Assembly: GCA_034008185.1 (NCBI GenBank)
Contig: CM067081.1
Location: 17,917,821-17,981,820 of the forward strand
Length of the DNA stretch: 64,000 bases
Reading direction: 5' to 3'
Source: Gorsachius magnificus
Taxonomy: Eukaryota > Chordata > Aves > Pelecaniformes > Ardeidae
Position numbers and translations under genes: made by a program. The number at the start of each line of letters is the position of its first letter. The stretch's first letter is position 1. This document shows positions 1 to 10,500 of this stretch, piece by piece. A model generated the notes under the pieces. That model had not been told where the DNA came from. It worked only from the letters and a program-made list of their open reading frames with translations, and made no database searches.

Positions 1-358
1 CTGAAGAATTTTCGAATTTTACACGTAGCATCTTCAGGGGTTGTTGTGTGCTCTCCATGGGGTGCTTCACACAGAGGCAAATCCCTAGAAGATGGCAGAA
101 GTGTTTGTACCTGGCTAGGACCAGCAGAGATGGGCCAGTGAACTTTGGAGAATGCTTGTTTAAGAGGCGCTTCCTTAGGCCAAAAAAAAAAAGGCTAATG
201 TTCAGGGTATAATTTGCTAAGGGTGGGCTTTTCACTAAGTATTCACTAGCTGACTGTTCTGGTAGGGAACTGGTCACTTGATGAGGCAAATTCAGAGTCC
301 CCAGCAAATGGTAACTGAGAGGGGGCTTCAAGTCATCAAGGAATCTTGAGCAGGAGAC

Positions 359-1222
359 AATCATAGAATCATGTAATCGTTTAGGTTGGAAAAGACCTTT
401 AAGTTCATCAAGTCCAACTGTTAACCTAACCCCGCCATTTCATCACTAAACCATGTCCCTAAGCACCTCATCTGCCCGTCTTTTAAATACCTCCAGGGAT
501 GAGGACTCCACCACTTCCCTGGAGAGCCCATTCCAATGCTTGACAACCCTCTCGGTGAAAATTTTTATCCTAATATCCAATCTAAACCTGCCCTGGCACA
601 ACTTGAGGCCATTTCCTCTCATCCTATCACATGTTGCCTGGGAGAAGAGACCTACACCCACCTCACTACAGCCTCCTGTCAGGCAGTTGTAGAGGGCGAT
701 AAGGTCTCCCCTCAGCCTCCTCTTCTCCAGACTAAACAACCCCAGTTCCCTCAGCTGCTCCTCATCAGGCTTGTGCTCCAGACCCCTCACCAGCCTTGTG
801 GCTCTTCTCTGGACATGTTCCAGCAATGCAACATCTTTCTTGTAGTGACCGTCCCAAAACTGAACACAGTATTTGAGGTGGGGCCTCACCAGCACCGAGT
901 ACAGGGGAACAATCACTTCCCTACTCCTGCTGGCCACACTATTCCTGATACAAACCAGGATGCCATTGGCCTTCTTGGCCACCTGGGCACACTGCTGGCT
1001 CATATTCAGGCGGCTGTCAATCAGTACCCCCAGGTCTTTTTCCACCAGGCAGCTTTCCAGCCACTCTTCCCCAAGCCTGTAGCGCTGCATGGGGTTGTTG
1101 TGACCCAAGTGCAGGACCTGGCACTTGGCCTTATTGAACCTCATACAGTTGGCCTCGGCCCATCGATCCAGCCTGTCCAGGTCCCTCTGTAGAGCCTTCC
1201 TACTCTTGAGCAGATCAACACT
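359..1222 (-). mobile_element. CR1 LINE, 5'-truncated 3' portion (copy 1)
   Basis: This is the 3' end of a CR1 non-LTR retrotransposon lying on the minus strand. The element's 3' tail is at the left, with the repeated AATCATAG-type octamer followed by the typical GGTTGGAAAAGACC tail. Its reading frame runs leftward through the C-terminal part of ORF2 (reverse transcriptase, beyond the catalytic core) to the usual end LRDMV at about 449. CR1 similarity stops near 1222. The open frame continues to 1564 in unrelated DNA, so that extension is accidental. The stretch 657-1189 is almost identical to part of copy 2 (6679-7211), whereas 428-656 and 1190-1222 are strongly diverged from it. Confidence 0.95.
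657..1189 (-). repeat. Left arm of a 533-bp near-identical inverted repeat
   Basis: Base-by-base comparison with the reverse complement of 6679-7211 gives a single mismatch (at 1133, paired with 6735) and no indels. The first 476 bp (657-1132) are identical. The arm lies wholly inside CR1 copy 1. It is bounded on both sides by CR1 sequence that is clearly diverged from copy 2: about 36 mismatches in the 229 bp to the left and 6 in the 33 bp to the right. Confidence 0.93.
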
Positions 1223-2305
1223 CCTGTTCAACTTCCCAAGAAGAGCTGAGGGATCCACTTTTGCAGAAATTAGGGCACTTTCATTGTGGAAAGAGCTGAG
1301 AGGGGAGGAGATGGGCTGCCAGAGATATGTGTGTAACTTGAAGAAAATACCATATGCAGAATTGCACCCTATTCCCCAGAGGAATTGCAAACAAGGAGGG
1401 AAATGAGGCACTGAATTGTGTACAGGTGTTTTATAGCTGAGTCTCGATCTATACAACTGAGTTAAAAGCAGTGCTGTTTTTTTGAAAGATCTTACAAAGC
1501 CTGGGCATAGTTTGCCCTTACATGGCTGTCCCTGGAGAGAAAACTGTAAATTCAGACTGCTCATGGTGGAGTCTCTTGGAAAAATACATATTTAAACTTC
1601 TGTCAATCTGAAGAGACAGCTTCAGTACAGGTGGTCTGGGGCTGCTGGGCTGCAAACCCACGAGAAGGAGAGAGGCAAAGAGCCTATTCTGGGCAGAGAA
1701 GCCAAGAGGAGCAAATGAACCTCAGTCCAATCAAATGAGGAAAAGCTAAAAAGAATATGGGTCCACTCTGCTGTGACCCAAATGCAGCAGCTGAGGAAGT
1801 TTTCCTCAGGCACAATGATTTTAAACCACAAAAATCCCCAGCTGATTTTTCAACATCAATAAGTATATGTTCCTAATGAATCTGGCCCTTATCTCAGTTA
1901 GCAGTTTTGTGAAGCAATCCATATAATCCATTACTTCTGAGTCATTTTTAGCTGGCTGATCATCCATGATGTGTGCCAATGGATTTTTGGACTGTGTGAT
2001 TGACTATGTAGGTGAGGTGATGCCAGCCACGCTCTCTGCGTGACACCACAGGAGGAGAGTGGTGAATAGTGACTAATGGATACAAAAAGCAAATATTCTT
2101 GTTCAAGCATGGATTTTCTTGTTTTCATATAAAGTAAAAAGGACATATGCAGATACGTTCTTTTAAAGTATGCTACAGCAATTTCTTATTCATATTTCAC
2201 AAAAGGGTATAAAGACATAACAGCTGGGACATATTTTTCTTAGTCTGCAGAACTACAATAACCCCCCTGTTTTGTTCAGTGCGCCTTTAGATTAAATAAA
2301 AATAC
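1223..2305. other. Unassigned intergenic sequence
   Basis: I see no convincing exon, RNA gene or repeat family here. The short open frames are of chance length and show no recognisable domain. Confidence 0.6.
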
Positions 2306-2405
2306 AAGAACTTCCACACTAGGTCAGATCAAAGGTCCATCTGGTCCCACTAACGTGGCAGAAAGCGATATGCATCTGGTGACCCCTATATACTCTTCCA
2401 GCTTG
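2306..2405 (+). repeat. Possible ancient interspersed repeat fragment
   Basis: The stretch around TAGGTCAGATCAAAGGTCC (starting near 2321) followed by ATCTGGTCC resembles an old repeat motif seen many times in bird, turtle and crocodile genomes. The resemblance is from memory and covers only a few tens of bases. The family cannot be named from sequence alone. Confidence 0.35.
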
Positions 2406-2858
2406 CAGTATGAATGGGCTGAAGAACGTCTCTTCTGGCTGACAAGTGACAAACAGAAGTATTGTATTTGGTGTTAATGAGAATTTTTCACTAAATACTT
2501 TCATTTTGGGGGAAGAAAAGCAATGCTGAAGGCAAATATCTCTTTGTTTGGAATTACTTTGACTTTTATTTAGCTCTGCCCCTGTGTGCACTTAGGAAAT
2601 TAATCAGGAGTGAAGAGCCAGACAGCCCATAAATGGTGAGATCAATATTTTAGAATTACAAGACATGCAAAATAAACCCTGGAACTTTCTGTTCCGCTTT
2701 TCTGTTAGAAGCATTCTTATAAATTTTAAGTGTCAGTGGCTGTTTTCTTGTCATGGGCCATATTCTACAGGTCATTAGATGTCCAGTTGAACTGCTTGGA
2801 AGGTAAAGGAAATGCTCAAGACTATTTTTTTTTTTATTTTTTTTTTTTGCTTCCAAAG

Positions 2859-3093
2859 AGCACACACATTTAACTATGATGGAAAATTTTCTGGTACAAA
2901 ACTTGCAGTGCCCGAAATAAAATATCTTAATTCAGGCCGGTCAAATCCCTATAAGCGAACCTCTTTACAACAGACACACATTCACCTGGCACCTTCACCT
3001 GGTTTTGGTAACCAGCCCCAGTGTACACCACAGTTCCAGGGTCCACCTTACCGGCTGCTTCTAACTGATGAATCCTATGCAGACTCCTTTTAG
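2859..3093 (+). CDS. Candidate terminal coding exon of an unidentified gene
   Basis: A long T-rich tract (about 2823-2849) runs into a plausible splice acceptor (TTCCAAAG) at 2858. From there an open frame of 77 codons continues to a TAG stop at 3091-3093. The predicted tail is rich in Pro, Gln, Tyr and Ser and ends in TDESYADSF. It has no repeats, membrane segment or domain that I recognise. A canonical AATAAA lies 145 bp after the stop, at 3238-3243, which fits a last exon with a short 3' UTR. Against it, the frame is short, the upstream ATG at 2812 would place a poly-Phe run at the start, and no partner exon can be seen in the window. It could equally be a chance open frame behind a poly-T tract. 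Confidence 0.3.
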
Positions 3094-5210
3094 CTTTTCA
3101 TTGAGAAGACCTTGACTGATTCAGAAATGTGAACAACCCTAGAAAACACTTTTAAAAAGGAGACGTGGAACCAGTGTTTCATGTAGTGATATTAAATGTC
3201 TAGATTAAAAACTAATTTTCATAGAATTATAAGGGCAAATAAATCAAATGTTGGCTGGCACTCAAATGAAAGATCTTCCTGTTGAACTTCTCTTAATAGC
3301 TGGTCATTGGGAGAAGAAGTTTGCATCCAGAGCTGAAACCTGCTGCATTTATGTCCTATGATCTAGAGATCTGGTCTGCATTCTCTTTGTCTCATTTTTC
3401 CTAAAACACAGTCCAGCATCCTAACTTCAAAGCTCTGTTGCATTATGCAATCAAATTATACAATTCCAGCTTTTTTAAGCAAAAAGCACACAACACAAAT
3501 GGTTCAGCTGTCAGGGTTTGCTGCGATCTGCCTTAGCAGTTCTATCCAAAGGGGTTTATGAGACACGGCAGTGTGCACAATGCTTATTATACTTTAATGC
3601 ATGAATGTTTGAATTCTGCGTGCCATTGACCACTATTTGTTCACTCGTGTCCTTCCATTTACACCTCTGCAGCAGTTGCCCGTCTCACAAAGATATAACT
3701 AACAAAAGATCAAAGAAGACATTTAAAACCCAAGATTAAGTAACTATGGGCCAAATTTTGTTCATTCACAGCCCCAAACTACCATTTTTCTCCCCAGAGC
3801 TACACAGATGCACACAAGAGGAGAAATTAGTATTGGGTTTGCACTTATATTTACCATTAATTAGGGATTTATTATCATTAATAATTGTACTAAGTGAGAA
3901 GATACTTACTATTTGGGGGGGATTTAAGTACAATTTAATATTGTTGCTGAAATATTCTCTATATATGAAGTAAACACTGTTTAAGAAACATAACCAGCAC
4001 TCACCCTGTCTGAACATCTCAGATCTTGTTGTTTAAGACAACATTCCTCTGGGGTGGGGAAACATTGCCAGGTCTGTTTTAAAGAAGGAACTGGGTGTTA
4101 AACTGGGGATCTTGATTCCAGCTGCATGAAAGGGCTTAAATAGCACCTCTGGCTACCTGGCTCATGGTTACAAACCTGTAACAGCCTCCTGAGACTCCTC
4201 TGCAGGGAATGAGGAGAGGAAAGCACCTAGAACTGAGATTTATATAGTCCATGTTTCCTTTGCAAATGCTAAGGTCTGATCTGAAACAAATTTAAGTGTG
4301 TTGCCTCTCTACCTGGTTACCTGAGGGAGCCTGAGATGCATCCTCCAACACGGACGTCTGCTCCCAGGTTGTCACCTTCCTGCTGTGTACACAACACTGC
4401 CTCATTCCTTGTTTTTAAACCTAAGGTGATAGAAAAGGCTGGTGGTCAACACAATAGCTCAGTGAGGGGAAGACAGAAATTCAAGCCCTCCTCAGGCTGG
4501 ATAAGTTTGGACTGACCCCTTTCTTGCCCAGGGAGTACCCAAACCCTTGGGATGGCATCGGCTGCCACACAATCACTTTTCACTCCTCTTGATGACTCTT
4601 TCCTCCAAATTGTGAGGGCAGATTTGAAGAATCAGAAAGCAAAGGAAAGAAAAGGAGCCTTTGTAGGCCAGTGGTGAGAGTAGAAGACAAAGAGAAACCT
4701 GGATATCAAGGCCTTATTCTTGAGACATTTATGTGGTTTCACCTTAAACTATCAGCAAGTGAAATACAAAATTTAATGTTGGGAACAGTCAAACATCAAG
4801 CTCTGTATCTAGGAGCAAGTGATGCAGCTTCATGGTTTCTGAAACACAGGGAACAAGAGGTCAAAGTGGACAAGCTGGAGAGCAGCGAGGTCTCACTGGG
4901 GACGGCAGCAGCAACACAGAGAAGCAGACAGCAGCTGGCAGCTCAGATCATTCCTGTTTACAGAAATTGCTACTGGAATAATTTGTTCAACTCAAGGATC
5001 TGACAAAGAAACAGATTTTTTTTTAAAAAAAGATCAATTAAAATTATTTGAGGGATAGGGAAAATACCTCACAAGAATTAAAGCACTCATTGTAGTTCCT
5101 GTATCAAAGAGGAGGTTGGAGGGTGATCTGACTGCAGAGGTGTTCAGTACCACATGCCTTCTTCATCTTGCAGGGAAAAAAATTAGTTGCAGGAGCTGGA
5201 AACACAAGTC
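3094..5210. other. Unassigned intergenic sequence
   Basis: Apart from the AATAAA at 3238-3243 that could serve the candidate exon just upstream, I see no supportable feature. An open frame of 110 codons at 4671-5003 has no recognisable domain and is probably accidental. Confidence 0.55.
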
Positions 5211-5214
5211 AGAT

Positions 5215-5450
5215 GCATTTAAATTAGAAATAAGGCATATAATTATAAGAACAAAGGTGGTTAACCAAGAGGACAAATGACCAAGGGAAATGGTATGTTC
5301 TCTCCCCCTTTGTAGTTTCACATGAAGACTGGATGGCTTTTTGCAACATTATTTGTGGCAAAATACAAGTCCTACTGTGATCAAACACAGGTTTCAAAGC
5401 AGGGTGATGGGTCCTGTGGTTTGCAGAAGGTCAGGCTAGGTATCAGTAGT
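5215..5450 (+). mobile_element. Ancient CR1/L3-like LINE 3' end
   Basis: The order of landmarks matches the end of old CR1-like ORF2 and its 3' UTR: a GAAATAAGGC-type segment, then AAGGTGGTTAACCAAGAGGAC, then CAAGGGAAATGGT, then GAAGACTGGATGGC, then CAGAAGGTCAGGCTAGGT. The sequence is heavily mutated and lacks a clean tail repeat. This implies an insertion far older than the octamer-tailed copies elsewhere in the window. The left boundary is uncertain and may lie nearer 5090. Confidence 0.75.
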
Positions 5451-5856
5451 ATTTATTGAAGAGCAACTACTGCTAAACCTATATGTTGTTAAATGTATGT
5501 AAGGAAATAATCCCCAGTTGCCTCATCCATGTGAGCAAAGAGCATGCAGCATTGTGCCCTGCTGCCATAGTCAGGCTTTCTCCATAGAAAAACCAGGGCG
5601 CAGTGGTGCTTACCCATCCCTTCCCCTGACTGGGAGGTGGGATGCAGTCCAAGCAGATGCCAACATCCAGCAACCTGGAAGCGTAAACATAGCCACTGAA
5701 ACTGCGAATGTCCATGACACAGTGAATTTATAGGAGGAGATCTCAGGAGGCCCAACCCTGATTATTTTTGTGGCTAAATAGACCACTTTGAAAACAAGAA
5801 GAGGGGAAACCAAGCAGATATCTATGCAGGGAATGAGGGCTCCTGTAGAATACTAA

Positions 5857-7422
5857 ATTCAGGGTACCCAGCCTCCCAAGCTGGAAGATGGGGACAGGGA
5901 GTGGAATAAACCCCCCATAATCCAGGAGGAAGCAGTCTTTGACCTGCTATGCCACCTGGACATCCACAAGTCTATGGGGCCAGATGGGATCCACCCAAGA
6001 GTGCTGAAGGAGCTGGCAGAGGAGCTTGCCAAGCCACTCTCCATCATTTATCAGCAGTCCTGGAGAACAGGGGAGGTCCCAGATGACTGGAGGTTGGCAA
6101 ATGTGGCGCCTATCTTCAAGAAGGGCCGGAAGGAGGATCCAGGGAACTACAGACCAGTCAGCCTAACCTCAGTACCGGGGAAGATTATGGAGAGGTTCAT
6201 CCTGAGTGTGCTCACCAGGCACATGGAGGACAATCAGGGGATCAGGCCCAGTCAGCATGGGTTCATGAAAGGCAAGTCTTGCCTAACCAACCTGATTTCC
6301 TTCTACGACCAGGTGACCCGCCTGGTAGATGAGGGAAAGGCTGAGGATGTTGTCTACCTGGACTTCAGCAAAGCCTTTGAAACCGTCTCCCATAGCATTC
6401 TCCTGGAGAAGCTGGCAGTTCATGGCCTAGATGGATGTACTCTTCACTGGGTTAAAAACTGGCTGGATGGCCGAGCCCAGAGAGTCGTGGTGAATGGAGC
6501 TAAATCCAGTTGGCGGCCGGTCACAAGCGGTGTCCCCCAGGGCTCAGTTCTAGGGCCGGTCTTGTTTAATATCTTTATCAATGACCTGGATGAGGGGATT
6601 GAGTGCACTCTCAGTAAATTTGCAGATGACACCAAACTGGGTGGTAGTGTTGATCTGCTGGAGGGGAGGAGGGCTCTGCAGAGGGACCTGGACAGGCTGG
6701 ATCGATGGGCCGAGGCCAACTGTATGAGGTTCAACAAGGCCAAGTGCCAGGTCCTGCACTTGGGTCACAACAACCCCATGCAGCGCTACAGGCTTGGGGA
6801 AGAGTGGCTGGAAAGCTGCCTGGTGGAAAAAGACCTGGGGGTACTGATTGACAGCCGCCTGAATATGAGCCAGCAGTGTGCCCAGGTGGCCAAGAAGGCC
6901 AATGGCATCCTGGTTTGTATCAGGAATAGTGTGGCCAGCAGGAGTAGGGAAGTGATTGTTCCCCTGTACTCGGTGCTGGTGAGGCCCCACCTCAAATACT
7001 GTGTTCAGTTTTGGGACGGTCACTACAAGAAAGATGTTGCATTGCTGGAACATGTCCAGAGAAGAGCCACAAGGCTGGTGAGGGGTCTGGAGCACAAGCC
7101 TGATGAGGAGCAGCTGAGGGAACTGGGGTTGTTTAGTCTGGAGAAGAGGAGGCTGAGGGGAGACCTTATCGCCCTCTACAACTGCCTGACAGGAGGCTGT
7201 AGTGAGGTGGGGGTCGGCCTCTTCTCCCTGGTAACAGATGATAGGACGAGGGGGAATGGTTTGAAGCTGCGCCAGGGCAGGTTTAGGCTAGACATTAGGA
7301 AAAACTTCTTCACCGAGAGGGTTGTCAGGCTCTGGAATGGGCTCCCCAGGGAGGTGGTAGAGTCCTCATCCCTGGAGGTATTTAAAAGAAGGATAGATGA
7401 GGTGCTTAGGGACATGGTTTAG
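5857..7422 (+). pseudogene. CR1 ORF2 reverse transcriptase, truncated but uninterrupted
   Basis: The frame is open from the stop at 5854-5856 to the TAG at 7420-7422, about 521 codons; the first Met is at 5974. Reverse-transcriptase landmarks, numbered from that Met, are intact: the fingers motif NYRPVSLTS (59-67), catalytic motif A with YLDFSKAF (128-135), PQGSVLGP (188-195) and the FADD box (216-219), followed by the thumb and C-terminal region. In the full element this enzyme copies its RNA at a nicked target. Here the endonuclease is absent, no promoter is visible, and the copy is presumably inactive. The intact frame suggests a fairly young insertion or recent sequence homogenisation. 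Confidence 0.9.
6679..7211 (+). repeat. Right arm of a 533-bp near-identical inverted repeat
   Basis: This arm pairs in inverted orientation with 657-1189 with one mismatch. It lies within CR1 copy 2 and covers the C-terminal half of ORF2. By hand count, the same segment differs from CR1 copy 5 (36.9-38 kb) at about 26 positions in 444 compared. Those states are shared by copies 1 and 2. Confidence 0.93.
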
Positions 7423-7511
7423 TGGTGGGATGGCAGGGTTAGGTTAAAGGTTGGACCCAATGATCTTAAAGGTCTTTTCCAACGAAAGTGATTCTATGAT
7501 TCTATGATTCT

Positions 7512-10500
7512 GCATTTGTTCAGCTTTCATGTAGAACTGTCCTGTCTGTGGGGTGTGTTATAGTAAGTCAGTCGGGATACCTCTTGGTTAAGTCAGAGCA
7601 GATGGGCTGACAACAGCACTAGCATGGAGAGGTGATGCCCAAAAGGCGTGACATGGTGTGGTGGCTGCAGTCCTCCCCAATCCCAGTCCTCTTTCTTGAG
7701 AAAGTCTGTGGTGCCACAGACAAAACGATGGCCCTGGCTCTTGGCGTTGAGAAGGAGGAAGGGCTGTGCAGGACCAAGGTTATACTACAGTGATTCTGGC
7801 AACATATGTCATCTGCCCAGCAACCTGAAGGACATGGGGAATCGATCCTTGTAGGCACCTATAGCACAGGGTGCCAGGCAGCTAGACCCTGAAACATGTG
7901 TTGCAAGATTTATTGCACATATTCACCGTGGCATCAAAACCAGTGGCAGAAAAAAGAAAAAAAAAAAAAAGATGGAAAAGGTGGATACCGCATGGATGTC
8001 TTCACAGCAAGAGCAGGACAAAGGAGCCAGCTAAGGAGATGGGGGTTAACCGTGGCTGCCAGGTATGAAATGTAAGTTTTCCTTTGAGCACCCGTAACTT
8101 TATCTTCAGTCCCTATGAACTAAAAGCAATCAGTACATGCAGCAGTTGTTAAAATATAATGCAAGGAATCCATATGTGATTGGCTGGCTTCTACCAGTGA
8201 TGTCTGCTGCTTCTTAGTAAGCAGGAAGGAATAACTCATCATTATAATATTTACACCCCATTTTACAGTCTGTCTTAATGCTGGTTCCCAGAACCATAAA
8301 AAATCCTTGGGCTCTCAAGACAAAATTTCATATCATTGTTCTAATTTGCCTCGTCGGGAAATATAACGATGTGTCAACACACTAACACAAATGTAATGCC
8401 TTCATTGTATACAAGATAGCTACTTAATGTCACTATCCACAGGGTTTTATGCGTAGTTTGAAGAGATAACTTTGCATCCACGTTGGCAGCTGGTAGTTAG
8501 TTACGTACATGCTTAGTCTCAGGGGCACATTTTCATCCCACGCTGTACTAGATTAATGCAGGTAATACAGACAAGAGTATGATGGATATAATCTACAGCA
8601 CATACAGTCAGATTGCAAAGAAAGGAAGGTATTTTTTCTCAGTGCTCAGGAAAGAAACTAATACAGCCAGTTGACATTAGCCTCATCCTGCCCAGGCCGT
8701 GCTTTGCCAGGGGACTCTGCTGTGGTGGCTGCAGTGTCACCTCCTGCCGGGAGCAGATGGGGAGGACAGGGAAGCTGTCAGCCAGCAGGGGGTCTCTCGG
8801 GGAGCACGGCCCCTCGCACTTCAGCACACATGCAGGACTTCATCTCAGCCAGCGAAGCGCAGAAGCACAAGGGGTATGGGCCACTTCTCATCTGTTTCAG
8901 GTAAACAGAGCTGAAAGTAGGTCACTAAGATCTGAATTTCCTCTGTGCAGGAGTGAAAAAGACTTAGGAAAAGGCTCAAGTAACAGCTACAGGACAGACT
9001 GCCCGCTGCCTCAGTTAGGTCAGGCTCGAGGCAATGAGAGCCCTGTGGAATTGTAAGCAACTTCTCAGCTGGCAAAGAGAAACAGCAACCACTATCTCTA
9101 AATCTTTGTAGATCCTGGAAGTGTCTGGTTGTGATATTCTCCTGAGTGGGGCATGCAAAGAGAGTTTAATATGTTTATGCTCATCTATTTATAGAGAAAC
9201 CAAGTGACCCAATGTGTAAAAATCTCTCTTTGGATCGGAAAATACCAGCTTGACCCTGCACAGGAAAAGCAAAACACTCTAGTGAGGTCTTGTACAGCCT
9301 CACAGGTTTCTGCGCTCTGCAGTACACGTGCCTCACAACGGCTGGTGATGCAGTCACGCACATCAGACCAGGACATGCCAGTGACCTTGCCCGCTGCCTG
9401 TGAGCTCCGCTGTACGTGGCCCGGACATCTTCCCGCTGGAGCTGGGCAACTCCGAGAGGGATCTCTCACCCTTCCCACTCCCAGTGGTGCTGCAGGTCTT
9501 GGGGGCTGACAGCCGGCCAGCCCTCCTGCTTCCTCCCAAAGCATTGCCAGCTGAGTCACGTCTGCAATTCTGCTGTTTCTGGCATTTCTGACTTGCCCAG
9601 GCAATAGCACAGCTGACCTGCAGATCTAAGGATTTGCTCCCAACCAGCACTTTCCATCTGATCTTCTGAGTGGAAGGTATCATTTGGGAGTAAATGAATC
9701 ATGCTGCAGCAGGAGAAAAAGGAGCTTTTCCCCAGCAGGCAAAGACAGACCTGCTCACCACCTGCCAGCTCCCAACTAGAGTTAGATAAAGTCCCCTGGC
9801 TCCAGCATATGCTGAAACTATCAGTGGCTGATAGATTACAGTTGTCATCAAATCTACAATCTGGGTTTAGTGGTGGGTTTGTTCCTTTGGAGGGTTCAAC
9901 CACTGACTACCCTGGAGCAATGAGAGTGACTGAGGTAAACCCCTGCTCAGCAGCCCTTGGGTTTTTAATCAGGAAAAGCAAAGCTCTTCTGGAATCATTT
10001 AATTTCCTTAAAACCTTTTTTGTCAACATTATTCTCTTGCCTTTCTGTCCTGTAATCAATCAAATCAGTCACCTGCACTTGATGCCTACACTGTCCTTTG
10101 CTCAAGTGGTGAGACTGAAGGCCTTTCCTGGGTCCCCCCCCCGGTCAAAGTTAATATAAAATACAAAAAGCAAAATAGGCAACCTCTCTATTGATAGTGC
10201 TTTTTGACACCTCTCATTTACTTCTTTGACCCTCACACAAAGCAGACCAAACCCCGTGCTCACATAAGCTTGCAGAAGTTTGGCTGCACTTGACACTGTT
10301 CTCCAATGCATGAACCATGGCTGTGCAAATTTCCTACAATTGCCCTGCCTTGGAGGAACTGGTTCTATTTCTGTGGCTAGGGTTTGGGCTTTTTTCCAGT
10401 CTAATATCTAAGACGTCTTTTTACCCCAGTGAAAAACACCCTGTGAATAGGGAATAGAAGCATTTGCCCTCTTGAAATTGGAAAGAGAGGTCATATTCAC

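Larger units (their letters stand above)
5857..7511 (+). mobile_element. CR1 LINE, 5'-truncated, with long open ORF2 (copy 2)
   Basis: This is the longest CR1 copy in the window. It begins within ORF2, just before the reverse-transcriptase domain; the N-terminal endonuclease and ORF1 are missing, as is usual for 5'-truncated LINE insertions. ORF2 ends at 7422. It is followed by a short 3' UTR with the CCAATGATCTTAAAGGTC motif and a tail of three ATTCTATG-type units ending at 7511. No clear target-site duplication flanks it, which is normal for CR1. The segment 6679-7211 is the right arm of the near-identical inverted repeat shared with copy 1. Confidence 0.97.

Noticed and set aside
6550..7095. 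Long minus-strand frames opposite CR1 copy 2 (and their equivalents opposite copies 1 and 5).
   Set aside because: They are shadows of the CR1 ORF2 frame and recur in every copy; the encoded sequence has no independent support.
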